In this document: piece by piece, positions 17,757 to 26,715 of the stretch
Numbering within the stretch: the first letter of the stretch is position 1
Layout of the letters: each line of letters starts with the position of its first letter
The notes under the pieces: generated by a model
What the model saw: the letters and a program-made list of their open reading frames with translations, nothing else
Database searches by the model: none
Told to the model about the DNA's origin: nothing
Made by a program: the position numbers and the translations under genes
NCBI GenBank assembly: GCA_963772965.1
Contig: CAVYZU010000013.1
Coordinates: 62,001-126,000 of the forward strand
Reading direction: 5' to 3'
Source: AP-15 sp963772965
GTDB lineage: Bacteria > Pseudomonadota > Alphaproteobacteria > ATCC43930 > CGMCC-115725
DNA: 64,000 bases

Positions 17757-17780
17757 AACCCCCAGGGCGATCTGGGGGTT
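17757..17780 (+). terminator. Hairpin terminator after the 17407 gene
   Basis: Nine-base stem AACCCCCAG / CTGGGGGTT with a 6-base loop, 27 bases after the stop codon. The downstream sequence is T-containing but not a clean T run, so termination strength is uncertain. Confidence 0.6.
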
Positions 17781-18103
17781 CGGTTCTGCTGCTCTAGGAT
17801 TTGATGAGGGTGGTGGTGTAAGGCCGTTCTGGCAAGGTCACTAAGCTGCCCCAACCGACCTCGGATCATCACTTTTGCGGTACCTCTGCATCCTGTGCGA
17901 TCAGAAGCTCGCACTCCGTCAGTCGAGTCATCGGGCTCAGATCCGGGAATGCTCTCCCTCAAGGAGATTGCCGGCACGGGGCCGGTCTAGGATCGCGGGT
18001 GCCGCTCCCGTATCGGACTCGACCGTCAATCGATGGCCGCCGGGCTTGTGCTATCGCGGTCGCCCAGATCACCGCTCAGTTTGTCTGTTCGGTGCCACTC
18101 CTA

Positions 18104-19237
18104 GTGGTATGACCGAAACACAAGATTCCCTCAGTCGAGCTTTTGCGTCATGATGCTGCGATGCGCAGCGATGTTGAAGTCCGGCTTGGGCCGGGGGATC
18201 GGGAGCGGCTTGAGGCAGTGGTGGGCGATCGCAATGCTGTCCAGAAGCATGTGTGGCGAGCGCGGATCATCCTGGCCACGGCAGAAGGCTGCGGCACCGC
18301 CGAGGTGATGCGCCGGGCCGGCGTGTCGAAACCCTGCGTGTGGCGCTGGCAGCGCCGCTTCATGGAGGCGGGGGTCGATGGCCTGTTGCACGACAAGACG
18401 CGCAAGCCCGGCAAAGCGCCGATCCCCGAGCCGGTCGTCGGGCGATTGATCGCGCTCACGCTCGGCGCGCCACCCGGCGAGACCACCCATTGGACGAGCC
18501 GCGCGATGGCCGACGCCATGGGGCTGGCGGTCAGCACCGTGCAAAAGATCTGGCGCGCCCATGGTCTCGCCCCGCATCGGTTGCAGGTCTTCAAACTCAG
18601 CCGCGACCCGCAGTTTGCCGCCAGGCTGCGCGATGTCGTGGGCCTTTACGTCGACCCTCCGGCGCACAGCCTGGTGCTGTCGGTCGATGAGAAGAGCCAG
18701 ATCCAGGCGCTCGACCGCACTCAGCCGGGGTTGCCGATCAAGCAAGGCCGCGCCGGGACAATGACCCATGATTATATCCGCAACGGCACGACCACCCTGT
18801 TTGCCGCCCTCAATGTGCTCGACGGCACGGTCATCGGGCAGTGCATGCAGCGCCACCGGCACCAGGAATTCCTGCGCTTTCTCAATCGCCTCGAGCGCGA
18901 CATCCCAGCCGGCCGACTGGTCCACGTGATCCTTGACAATTACGGCAGCCACAAGCACCCCAAAGTCAGGGCTTGGCTGGCCCGGCACCCGCGCTGGACG
19001 TTCCACTTCACCCCCACCTCGGCATCCTGGCTCAACGCCGTCGAGGGCTTTTTTGCCAAGCTAACCCGCCGGCGATTGCAACGCGGCGTGTTTCACTCCC
19101 TCGTCGACCTCCAGGCCGCGATCAACCGTTACCTTGCCCAACACAACCACAGTCCAAAGCCGTTCACCTGGACCGCCGACCCCGACCGCATCATCGCCGC
19201 CGCCAACCGCGGGTACCAAGTGTTAAATTCGATCCAC
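18104..19237 (+). mobile_element. IS630-family insertion sequence with TA duplication
   Basis: Terminal repeats start GTGG at both ends; the first 21 bases of the left end and of the complement of the right end agree at about 13 positions, including GTGG and the ACA-C block. TA flanks the element on each side (18102-18103 and 19238-19239), as expected for IS630/mariner-type target choice. Length 1134 bp, one transposase gene. It sits between the small-gene region and the adenine methyltransferase. Confidence 0.75.
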
Positions 19238-19240
19238 TAG
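18161..19240 (+). CDS. IS630-family transposase
   Basis: 359 residues from ATG 18161 (a TTG six codons upstream is also possible). N-terminal HTH (AEVMRRAGVSKPCVWRWQRR), a winged-helix segment (ADAMGLAVSTVQKIWRAHG), then the DDE catalytic core: VLSVDEKSQIQALDR, VILDNYGSHKHPKV, and TPTSASWLNAVEGFF, the last carrying the final acidic residue. All three acidic motifs are present, so the enzyme looks functional. The TAG stop is formed by the flanking target TA plus the next G, i.e. it lies just outside the element. Confidence 0.93.
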   Translation: MRSDVEVRLGPGDRERLEAVVGDRNAVQKHVWRARIILATAEGCGTAEVMRRAGVSKPCVWRWQRRFMEAGVDGLLHDKTRKPGKAPIPEPVVGRLIALTLGAPPGETTHWTSRAMADAMGLAVSTVQKIWRAHGLAPHRLQVFKLSRDPQFAARLRDVVGLYVDPPAHSLVLSVDEKSQIQALDRTQPGLPIKQGRAGTMTHDYIRNGTTTLFAALNVLDGTVIGQCMQRHRHQEFLRFLNRLERDIPAGRLVHVILDNYGSHKHPKVRAWLARHPRWTFHFTPTSASWLNAVEGFFAKLTRRRLQRGVFHSLVDLQAAINRYLAQHNHSPKPFTWTADPDRIIAAANRGYQVLNSIH

Positions 19241-19244
19241 CTTT

Positions 19245-21026
19245 TCAGTGGGTAAATTTCGATAGCTGGCTGCGCTTCTTGGTCTTGTAGGTCCTGATGA
19301 TCTCAGCCTTGCTCAAGTGGCGCACGATACCGGGTATGCGCGGGGGCCATTTGATCGAATTGAGGACCGCGACCGCAGCGTCATCACAGCCAATGAAGAA
19401 ATGCGAGCGCAGTGAGGCCTCAGAGCCAATGGGTATCGACCGCCCAGCCTGTTCGCCGACATTCTTAATTATATAGCTCGCACCCTCAGATGACGGTAGA
19501 AATTCCAAATCCGCGCATTCCTCCGAGGTCTCCCGAACGGGCAGCGGTCGAAGTTCCTCGCGACGCTCCCAAATCTGATAGATCGTCGGCACCGAGCACT
19601 CACGGCCCCCGTGGCGAAAGGCCATATCTGGCACTGGTAGCGTCGCAACTAAGTGAAAATGCCTGTCGAGCTTCCGCTGTATCGAAGCTCGGGAGAATGT
19701 CTCGGTGACCACGAACGCGATGTATCTACTCACCCGAGCGGCGTAGTTGAAGAAATGAACGGCAGCACCCTTGGTGAATGGCGGGTTGCCGATGCAGAAA
19801 TAACGGTGCTCGCCGAAATCGCGGAAGGTGAGGAAATCGTGTTCGATTACCCCCGGAACCTTGGCTGCGATGTCAATGCCGAGCCGCTTATCTCTAGGCA
19901 GCAGCTTGTAGAACGCGCCCTCGCCAGCGGAGGGCTCCAACCATCGCGTAGCCTCGCGGAAGCCGGGTCGGTCGGAGACAACCCCAAGGGTCTTCTCGAA
20001 AAGCTCCGCCGCGACTTCCGGTTTTGTGAAAAACTCGTCAATTGGACCGTTCGGCTTAACTGGTCGGGGCGATGGCCTGGTCCGTCCACCAAGAACGTCG
20101 ATCGCGTTTGCACGCAGCCATGCCTGGTCGACCTTGCGGACAATTCCCTTGATTTCGACGGTCTGACGGATCGAGTCGAAGTGTGCCAGCACAAGGTGAT
20201 CCCCGTCTAACCCTTGTAGTTCGGGCGGCATAAGCGACGACCCCATGGGAGGAAGCTCGCACAGTTCATGTACTGCAGCGTCTTTCTCGTCCCGCGTCGG
20301 CACCTGCCGGGCGCGGGCGCGACGTTCCCGATAGATCGCGTTCGGCCCGCCTTTATCCTTCAGCCATTGCGGAATTTCATCGGGTGCTAGACGGGGATTG
20401 CCGCGAGCCCATTCGTCCAACACCGCACACACGACGGTAGCGTGCCCCGTCCGGTCGGCGGTTGCGCCCAGCCAGTGCATTACGATGGGATGGAAATCGC
20501 TCTTCGCTGGACGACCTGTGCCGATCTTCTTCGTGCTCAGGAAATATGACCAGCCGCCTGTGTGGCACTCGTAAAGCCGAGCGATGGCGACGATCGCGCG
20601 CTGGTCGTACTGAACCTTACTCTCGATGAGCCGGCGACCATCGACAAGGACGGAAAGGTAATCCCCCCATAGCCGCTCTGAGATCGCCGAGGTGGTTCCG
20701 GCACTTTCGGCAAACCGAGAGGGCGTGATCCCCCCGGCATTACCGCAAGGTGCCGGAGAGAGAGTTTCTTGATGTTCAAGAAAGTCGATTTGAGCAGCCG
20801 CAAGATCAGTCGCGCCGCCACCCTGGCCTCGGGTATCGGCTTCAACAGCCTGCCCACACGGCTCCTGTCTTCCGGCGCGCGAGGCTTGTCGAAAAATTGG
20901 GAGTGCTAACGACGGCTGGCGCGCCTTTTGTTTTCCCAGTCGGAGATTTTCGGCCTCGATGGTCGGTTTAACCGACGCCTCATCCATACAGGTGCGTGTG
21001 TCATCGTTGATCACTTCCGCAGACAT
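19245..21026 (-). CDS. Orphan N6-adenine DNA methyltransferase-like protein
   Basis: 593 residues. The C-terminal half carries an AdoMet-binding motif (LEPSAGEGAFYKLL, near 365-380) followed by the catalytic NPPFTKG (near 425), the order of gamma-type adenine methyltransferases. The N-terminal half has a separate domain (VQYDQRAIVAIARLYECHTGGWSYF onward) and a long low-complexity leader, so the true start may be further downstream. No restriction partner adjoins it, suggesting a solitary island or phage-type methyltransferase. Its stop is 8 bases from the IS630 end, so the last residues (SKFTH) may have been changed by the insertion. Confidence 0.75.
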   Translation of the reverse strand: MSAEVINDDTRTCMDEASVKPTIEAENLRLGKQKARQPSLALPIFRQASRAGRQEPCGQAVEADTRGQGGGATDLAAAQIDFLEHQETLSPAPCGNAGGITPSRFAESAGTTSAISERLWGDYLSVLVDGRRLIESKVQYDQRAIVAIARLYECHTGGWSYFLSTKKIGTGRPAKSDFHPIVMHWLGATADRTGHATVVCAVLDEWARGNPRLAPDEIPQWLKDKGGPNAIYRERRARARQVPTRDEKDAAVHELCELPPMGSSLMPPELQGLDGDHLVLAHFDSIRQTVEIKGIVRKVDQAWLRANAIDVLGGRTRPSPRPVKPNGPIDEFFTKPEVAAELFEKTLGVVSDRPGFREATRWLEPSAGEGAFYKLLPRDKRLGIDIAAKVPGVIEHDFLTFRDFGEHRYFCIGNPPFTKGAAVHFFNYAARVSRYIAFVVTETFSRASIQRKLDRHFHLVATLPVPDMAFRHGGRECSVPTIYQIWERREELRPLPVRETSEECADLEFLPSSEGASYIIKNVGEQAGRSIPIGSEASLRSHFFIGCDDAAVAVLNSIKWPPRIPGIVRHLSKAEIIRTYKTKKRSQLSKFTH

Positions 21027-21199
21027 AAAACAAAATCCACCAAAGGGAGCAAGTTGAATGCCGGGATATGGGAAACGGGACCTTAATGGGTCAACCCGTT
21101 CTCTGGACCGTTACCTTGGTCATCTAGGCGGTGGGTGTTAAGATTTGAATATTTTCTATTGGCTTTCCCTAACAAGAATTATTTAATGTAGTCGAGTTT

Positions 21200-21481
21200 G
21201 TGGTTTCCCAACTGTACGATGTTTTTCGAGGTCGCCGAAAGACACTTGAACGCCTCAAAACGCGAATAGAGCATATCAGGTATGCTATAATGCTGGACGT
21301 CTCGGATTTCGGCAATCTTTTGCCACGATTTACTTTCGTTAATACGGGGATTGATAGTGATGATCTAAACCATATGGATTATCTCCGAAAGTATGTTTTG
21401 TCGTCTTTTCAAAGGACAAGTAGTATCGATCGGATGTGTTTGGTAATATTTGTCCGTGAGACGAGAGGTGCCGAAGCATAG
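21200..21481 (+). CDS. Weak AT-rich hypothetical ORF
   Basis: 93 residues from a GTG start in the AT-rich stretch between the methyltransferase and the SDR gene. Composition is protein-like (RRKTLERLKTRIEHIRYAIM, FGNLLPRFTFVNTG) but there is no clear ribosome-binding site and no recognised domain. The rest of 21027-21580 holds nothing I can name. Confidence 0.25.
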   Translation: MVSQLYDVFRGRRKTLERLKTRIEHIRYAIMLDVSDFGNLLPRFTFVNTGIDSDDLNHMDYLRKYVLSSFQRTSSIDRMCLVIFVRETRGAEA

Positions 21482-21580
21482 GGTGTGAGTAGCCATGCCT
21501 GTTCCGAGATCAGAAAGCCGATCGGCAAGGATGCAGGCGACCCGAAGTGATAGTTAAGTCGACCAAGGACGGAGGAAACG

Positions 21581-22393
21581 ATGGGCAAACTCGACGGCAA
21601 GGTGGCGATCGTAACCGGCGCAGCACGCGGCCTCGGACGGGCTTACGCCAAACGGCTTGCCGGATTGGGGGCCAAGGTTGCAGTCACCGACCTCAACCTG
21701 CACTCGTATGAGGAGTTCGAGGCCGAGGCAAAAGACATGACCGGCGACAGCACCGTCTCCGAGATTGAGGCGTTGGGCGGCACCGCCATTGGGATCGAGG
21801 TCGATGTCCGTGATCACGAGGCGGTCGAGGCAATGGTGGCGCAGGTTGTCAAAGAGTGGGACCGGGTTGATGTGCTTGTTGCGAACGCGGGCGGCGGTCG
21901 TGGTCGGCCCGTGGATACCAAGGCCAGCGGCCTTGATCCGGCGTTGTTGCAGCTTGTCGTTGAAATGAATATCTTCGGGACCGTCTATTCGTGCAACGCG
22001 GTCGCCCCAATCATGAAGCAGCAGCGGTCGGGCAAGATTGTCACGGTCAGCTCAGTGGCCGGGACGGCTCCATCTGCTGACGGCGGATACGCCCATTACG
22101 GAGCAGCGAAAGCGGCTATCGCTCACTATACGAGGTATCTGGCACAAGACCTCGGGCCGTTCGGCATCACCGCAAATTGCATCGCTCCCGGCGTGATCGC
22201 GACCGGGCGGATCATGGCAGCCGTCATTCCAGGCAGCAGCCAGAGCAACCGCGATCGGGCCGAGTTGGTCGCGCTGCGGCGGCTCGGGACAGTCGAGGAT
22301 TGCGCCAAGGTGGTCGAGTTCTTGGCGACTGACATGTCGGATTATGTGACCGGGGCTGTGATCCCGATCGATGGCGGGTTGGTGCGGGGGTAA
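21581..22393 (+). CDS. Short-chain dehydrogenase/reductase
   Basis: 270 residues, GGAGG upstream of ATG 21581. Classical SDR: NAD(P)-binding TGAARGLG (12-19), NAG (102-104), catalytic Ser near 157-158 (VTVSSVAG) and YGAAK (Tyr173, Lys177), ending with the C-terminal DYVTGAVIPIDGG. There is an extra stretch of about 20 residues after the second strand (residues 41-60), seen in some SDR subfamilies. Substrate not predictable. Single gene, last before the tandem repeat and tRNA-Ser. Confidence 0.9.
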   Translation: MGKLDGKVAIVTGAARGLGRAYAKRLAGLGAKVAVTDLNLHSYEEFEAEAKDMTGDSTVSEIEALGGTAIGIEVDVRDHEAVEAMVAQVVKEWDRVDVLVANAGGGRGRPVDTKASGLDPALLQLVVEMNIFGTVYSCNAVAPIMKQQRSGKIVTVSSVAGTAPSADGGYAHYGAAKAAIAHYTRYLAQDLGPFGITANCIAPGVIATGRIMAAVIPGSSQSNRDRAELVALRRLGTVEDCAKVVEFLATDMSDYVTGAVIPIDGGLVRG

Positions 22394-22474
22394 AGGGCAT
22401 CGGCGAGAACCCCTCCAGCAGCCCGCGCGACCGTCCCAGATATCGTGCTCAGCCGGGCTATTCTACATCGCAAA

Positions 22475-22516
22475 TTTTGGATACAATTTCGGGGACAGTT
22501 TTGGATACAATTTCGG
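22475..22516 (+). repeat. 24-bp-period direct repeat beside tRNA-Ser
   Basis: TTTTGGATACAATTTCGG occurs twice (22475-22492 and 22499-22516), separated by GGACAG, so the period is 24 bases. It lies 46 bases before the 3' end of the tRNA-Ser gene, in non-coding DNA. Possible integrase arm or attachment-region repeat, or a dispersed element relic. Confidence 0.6.
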
Positions 22517-22562
22517 TGTGACCGATCTCATAAGCTATTGATTTTGTTGTTTCTTATGAGAC

Positions 22563-22654
<92 letters not shown>

Positions 22655-22929
22655 GACTGAGCGGATGCCCCGAGTTAGCATGACATGACGCGGAACGGCA
22701 AGAGAACACGGCTTCAAGTCGAGCTCGTGCGCTCATCATACCGCCAACTGACGCTTCTCCCGCGGTTTCTCAGCTCTAGCTCGAGCGGATGTGCCACTGC
22801 GTCTTTGCAAGGCTGCGACATAGAAACTGGAGCGGAGATGCGAACCGAAATCCGCGCGTCGAGGCGCCCGCCGGCTGCGTACAAGACCGATTAGCCCGAT
22901 GGACCGGCGCAAGGGAGCGGTGCCTTTAG

Positions 22930-24128
22930 GGAAACACTGAACAAATCGAGTGTTGGCGACGTATCGGGTAGAATTGGTGGGTCCGGGGGGACCGAGGGGC
23001 GGGGCGATGGAGCGGCAGGGGAGCTTTTTGCAGGCGGAGTACACCCGCAAGAAAAAGCCGACACGGCGCGACAAGTTTCTGGCCGAAATGGAAGAGGTTG
23101 TGCCGTGGGCGCGGTTGGTGCAGCGTCTTGAGCCCTTCTACCCGAAGGGCGAGCGCGGCCGGCCGCCAATCGGGCTGGAGCGCATGCTGCGGGTCTACTT
23201 TGTGCAGCAGTGGTACGGGCTGGCCGACGAGGCAGTCGAGGATGCGTTTTATGACAGCCAGGCGCTGCGCGGCTTTGCCGGCCTCGAGCTGAACCGCGAC
23301 CCGGTACCCGACGCGACGACGGTGCTGCGCTTCCGCCACGGGCTGGAGTGCCACGGGCTGACCAAGGCGGTGTTCGACGAGGTCGGCGCGATGCTGGAGG
23401 AGCGTGGGTTGTTGATGCGCCAGGGCACGATTGTCGATGCCACCATCATCGCTGCCCCGGTCTCGACCAAAAACAAGTAGAAAGCACGCGATCCCGAGAT
23501 GCATCAGACCAGGAAGGGCAACCAGTGGCATTTCGGGATGAAGGCGCATATCGGGGTGGATGTCGCCTCCGGCGTGGTCCACTCGCTCACCGGCACCGCC
23601 GCCAACGCGGCCGACATTACCCAGATGGCGGCGGTCTTGCACGGCGAGGAGAAAGCGGTCTTCGCCGATGCCGGCTACACTGGCGCGGCCAAGCGCCCCG
23701 AACACGCCGGGCGCGGGGTGTCGTGGAACATTGCGGTCAAGCGCGGCATCATCAAGGCCCTGCCAAAAGCCTTGCGGGATCTGGCCGAGCCGGAGGAGCG
23801 GGCGCTGGCGCAGGTCCGGGCCTGGGTCGAGCACCCCTTCCACATCATCAAGAACCTCTTCCGCCACCGGAAGCTACGCTACCGCGGGCTGGCCAAGAAC
23901 ACCGCGCAACTCCATACCCTGTTCGCCCTGGCCAATCTGGCGATCGTCAAGAAGACGCTGCTCGCGCTAGCCAGGGCGTGAAGAGCCCAGACCAGCCTAT
24001 CGTAACAGAACACGGCAGAACTCGCGATCAACCCTGCGGCCTTTAGCCCGCACCACACCGCCTGATATCGTCAAAACCACACCGCCGCCGCCATATCGCT
24101 CGGCAAAGCGGTATTGTTCAGTGTTTCC
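22930..24128 (+). mobile_element. IS5-family insertion sequence, exact ends
   Basis: Perfect 15-bp terminal inverted repeats GGAAACACTGAACAA (22930-22944 and complement 24114-24128), flanked by the 4-bp target duplication TTAG (22926-22929 and 24129-24132), matching the YTAR target preference of IS5-type elements. Length 1199 bp with one transposase frame interrupted by a TAG. Intact ends imply a fairly recent insertion. Confidence 0.92.
23007..23981 (+). pseudogene. IS5-family transposase with in-frame amber codon
   Basis: Start ATG 23007. Single continuous frame of 325 codons except for TAG at 23478-23480, in STKNK-stop-KARDPEMHQT, where relatives have Glu (GAG). The first part has the IS5 N-terminal domain (RVYFVQQWYGLADEAVEDAFYD) and first DDE Asp (GTIVDATIIAAP). 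After the stop come HFGMKAHIGVD, FADAGYTG and a final RAWVEHPFHIIK with the catalytic Glu. One G-to-T change accounts for the break. Readthrough would give an active-looking enzyme; otherwise this copy moves only if a transposase is supplied in trans. Confidence 0.85.
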
Positions 24129-24150
24129 TTAGCGTAATCCCGGGCCGGGG

Positions 24151-24480
24151 TCAGGTTGGGATGTCGCCCTTCGCCAGCACCTCCAGTAACGGGCCGAGGT
24201 GCTTCTCATATTTCCGCCAGCGCCCGACCGAACTTGTGTAAAGCGGCTGGCGCACTTGCCATCCGCTCGTGGTCAGAACCGGCCGTTCCGTCCGATAAAA
24301 TTCGAGGCAGGCAGGTTCCCAGTCGAGACCGAGGAATTCGATCAATCGTCGGCTCTCGCCCTTGAGATCCGCGACCAGGGCTTCGTAATCGATCGTCAGC
24401 ATTCGCATCGGCAGCACCCGACGCCAATGATCTGCCAGCCGCTGACAGGCACCGAAGCTGGCTTTGCGCGCAACCGGCGT
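24151..24480 (-). pseudogene. C-terminal fragment of a sulfotransferase
   Basis: A minus-strand frame open from about 24480 (TAA upstream) to 24151 encodes the last ~105 residues of a sulfotransferase of the TPR-sulfotransferase type: ACQRLADHWRRVLPMRML, then IDYEALVADLKGESRRLIEFLGLDW and the family end VRQPLYTSSVGRWRKYEKHL. The PAPS-binding 5'-phosphosulfate loop and the rest of the protein are absent. It lies 22 bases beyond the IS5 element and is probably a truncated relic. Confidence 0.7.
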
Positions 24481-24713
24481 CGGAAAAGCTTACAGCGATC
24501 CGCTGGGCTGAATCTGAAGGAAAGCCTTGATTTCCGCGGAGATCGTCAAGCCCCTCTCGTAAGTCGACCTTGATCTGCGTCGAGAATTTTGACACTCGAG
24601 GTTCATGCGGGACGGCCTGTCGCCATTAACCCATTAATTTCCATTAAACTTTGGCCTTGGCACAGCAGTTGCTTTGTCATCGTCGTAGCAACTTCTTAGC
24701 CCTGGAGGCTCTG

Positions 24714-25376
24714 ATGAAGAGAACTGCACTAACGATCCTTGGAGCCGCCGGGCTGGTAACGGCGGCCCTGAGCGGACCAGCCAACGCTGCACCGACAGTT
24801 ACCCCGAATGGCAGCTTCGGCTTTAATTTTTCAGGGTCGCTCACGGTCGATACCACCAATATCACGGCGGCCACGTCGTCAAAGACGTTCGGAGTGGGGA
24901 CGACTTTTTCGGTGAATACAACCCCCACGGGTAACCTCGGCGTTTCGCTAGGGGACGTAATATCCCTAGGAACACTACCTATAACGCTGCCGGTTCCGGC
25001 GATTGCATCTGGCCTCGTGAACATCACTCCGTTCACGGTAACGGATACGACGATCGGGTTGGACTTTACGTTTAACCAGGCATTCACGACGAGTATAGTC
25101 CCAACCGGAACGGGGGGTGCGGGTGGTTCGTTTGCTGAGAACTTTCTCGGGACTATAGATAGCGATACGACCGGTACTTTCATATTGGGGCAGTCGGCGT
25201 CATTGTCTGAGTCGTGCACGCAAACGGGCCTTGGCGTTGCGATCAACTGCTCGGAAACCGTAGCGACGCCGAGTAGTGTAACGCCGCCGGGTGTTCCCGA
25301 GCCGACATCGATGGCGCTGCTCGGCTCGGCGCTGGTCGGGTTTGGCGTGTTCCGTCGCCGGCGCAAGACTTCGTAA
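24714..25376 (+). CDS. PEP-CTERM-anchored extracellular protein
   Basis: 220 residues, start ATG 24714 with CTGGAGG upstream. N-terminal signal peptide (KRTALTILGAAGLVTAALS, cut after ANA), then a Thr/Ser/Gly-rich beta domain lacking charged residues, and a canonical PEP-CTERM tail: VPEPTSMALLG, a hydrophobic segment, and RRRRK. This signal is processed by an exosortase and links the protein to exopolysaccharide export; no exosortase is in the window. Two Cys residues (SCTQTG, NCSET) may pair. A strong terminator follows, so it is a single-gene unit. Confidence 0.85.
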   Translation: MKRTALTILGAAGLVTAALSGPANAAPTVTPNGSFGFNFSGSLTVDTTNITAATSSKTFGVGTTFSVNTTPTGNLGVSLGDVISLGTLPITLPVPAIASGLVNITPFTVTDTTIGLDFTFNQAFTTSIVPTGTGGAGGSFAENFLGTIDSDTTGTFILGQSASLSESCTQTGLGVAINCSETVATPSSVTPPGVPEPTSMALLGSALVGFGVFRRRRKTS

Positions 25377-25402
25377 CCAAAAAACTTCTTCTGCGTATCA
25401 GC

Positions 25403-25429
25403 GGCGTCCGCCTCACGGACGCCTTTTTT
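25403..25429 (+). terminator. Rho-independent terminator after the PEP-CTERM gene
   Basis: Stem GGCGTCCG / CGGACGCC (8 perfect pairs), 5-base loop CCTCA, then six T residues at 25424-25429. Begins 26 bases after the stop codon. Confidence 0.9.
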
Positions 25430-25525
25430 CTTTGCCTCTCACCGCGACGGCGCAACACGGCCGGGTTGGCGCTCGTCGTTGGTGTAAAGAATTCCGACGG
25501 TCCTCAGCGGGTTGAAGGTAGCTTT

Positions 25526-26611
25526 CTAGCAGCCGCCTAAACGTTCGTCTGGGACGGCGACGGCGCCGATTGCGGCGAAAAGCTGCTCTACCGACGCACG
25601 GGCGAGGCCGCGCGTCACAAAAACGAGCCGCGAGCGGTGGTCGGAATCGGGCCAGTCTTCGAGTTCGACCGGCGGATGAGCGAGATGCTGGACGGCATGG
25701 ACGACCACCGGCCCACGGCATTCGGCAATCGCGAGGACGCCTTTGACGCGCAACAGGTCGGGTCCACGCAAAGCCGTCAATACCGCCATCGCCTGCTCGA
25801 ACACCGCCCACGGGATGGGCTGGTCAAACAGCAGTGCAAAACTATCGAGACCGTGGCTGTGAGCGTGCTCGCCGATATCGAACGCGCGGTGCGGTGCCGT
25901 AGGCTCGTCGAGGACAAATTCGGGGGCCACCTTGCCGTGATCAGCGACCGCCAGTGGCGCCGGGCTCAGCGCCGCGATTTTCGCCGTTAGATCGCGCACC
26001 GCCGCAGCATCGGCGAGATCGCTCTTGGTCAGGATGATATGGTCGGCGAGCGCCACCTGTCTTCTAGCTTCCGGCATATGTGCCAGATTATCGGCGCCGC
26101 TGACGCAATCAACGACAGTGACCAGCGCCTGCAAGTAAAATTCGCGGCCGAGCGCGCGGTCGGTAGCAAAGGTCTGCAAAACCGGGCCAGGATCGGCAAG
26201 ACCCGAGGTCTCGATAATCACCCGCTCGAAACTCGGCACCGCACCACGGGCGCGGTCGGCGAATAATGTGCGCAAGGTCTCCTGCAAATCGCTGCGGACG
26301 TTGCAGCACAAGCAGCCATTGCCGAGCAGCACCGTGACGTCGCTGCTCGAACGCAGCAATGCCTGGTCGATGCCGATTTCGCCGAACTCGTTGACGACGA
26401 TCGCGGTGTTAGCGCCCTCTGGCCGGGCGAGCAGAGCGCGGATCAACGTCGTCTTGCCCGAGCCGAGAAAACCGGTTACGGCGATGACCGGCAGGCGCGG
26501 CCCGCGCGCGCGCCGCTGGCGTCGGCCAAACGGCGACGCATCCTTTCCCGCGAAAAGCGAATGCGGCTGCGCGCCGGAAATCGTCTCGGATAGTTCAGCG
26601 AAGCGCGGCAT
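25526..26611 (-). CDS. COG0523 (CobW-type) metal-homeostasis GTPase
   Basis: 361 residues. Walker A GFLGSGKT (47-54), the metal-binding CxCC motif (GCLCC, Cys100-102-103), Walker B region ERVIIETSGLADP, and the guanine motif LTKSDLAD; the C-terminal CobW_C domain follows after a short His-containing linker (HAHSHG). These GTPases deliver or insert metal (often Zn or Co) into client proteins; which one cannot be told here. A 30-residue Arg-rich N-terminal extension precedes the GTPase, so the real start may be ATG- or GTG-near residue 30. Precedes no obvious partner; 104 bases from the LVIVD gene. Confidence 0.9.
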   Translation of the reverse strand: MPRFAELSETISGAQPHSLFAGKDASPFGRRQRRARGPRLPVIAVTGFLGSGKTTLIRALLARPEGANTAIVVNEFGEIGIDQALLRSSSDVTVLLGNGCLCCNVRSDLQETLRTLFADRARGAVPSFERVIIETSGLADPGPVLQTFATDRALGREFYLQALVTVVDCVSGADNLAHMPEARRQVALADHIILTKSDLADAAAVRDLTAKIAALSPAPLAVADHGKVAPEFVLDEPTAPHRAFDIGEHAHSHGLDSFALLFDQPIPWAVFEQAMAVLTALRGPDLLRVKGVLAIAECRGPVVVHAVQHLAHPPVELEDWPDSDHRSRLVFVTRGLARASVEQLFAAIGAVAVPDERLGGC

Positions 26612-26715
26612 ATGCCGATCTTAGCGGACCGGCGCTCTCACCGCGAGCTCGGCCTCGAACGCCCCTACGCTCGACTGCGGAGCCCGATTGCTTCAGGATC
26701 CCTCCGATCGAGCCG

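Noticed and set aside
18131..19006. 291-residue minus-strand open frame
   Set aside because: Antisense of the IS630 transposase; His/Arg/Gly-rich and featureless.
22475..22516. Two-copy repeat as a CRISPR array
   Set aside because: Only two units with a 6-base gap and no cas genes; not CRISPR-like.
22926..23867. 313-residue minus-strand frame across the IS5 element
   Set aside because: Antisense of the transposase, extends into the inverted repeat, no recognisable motif.
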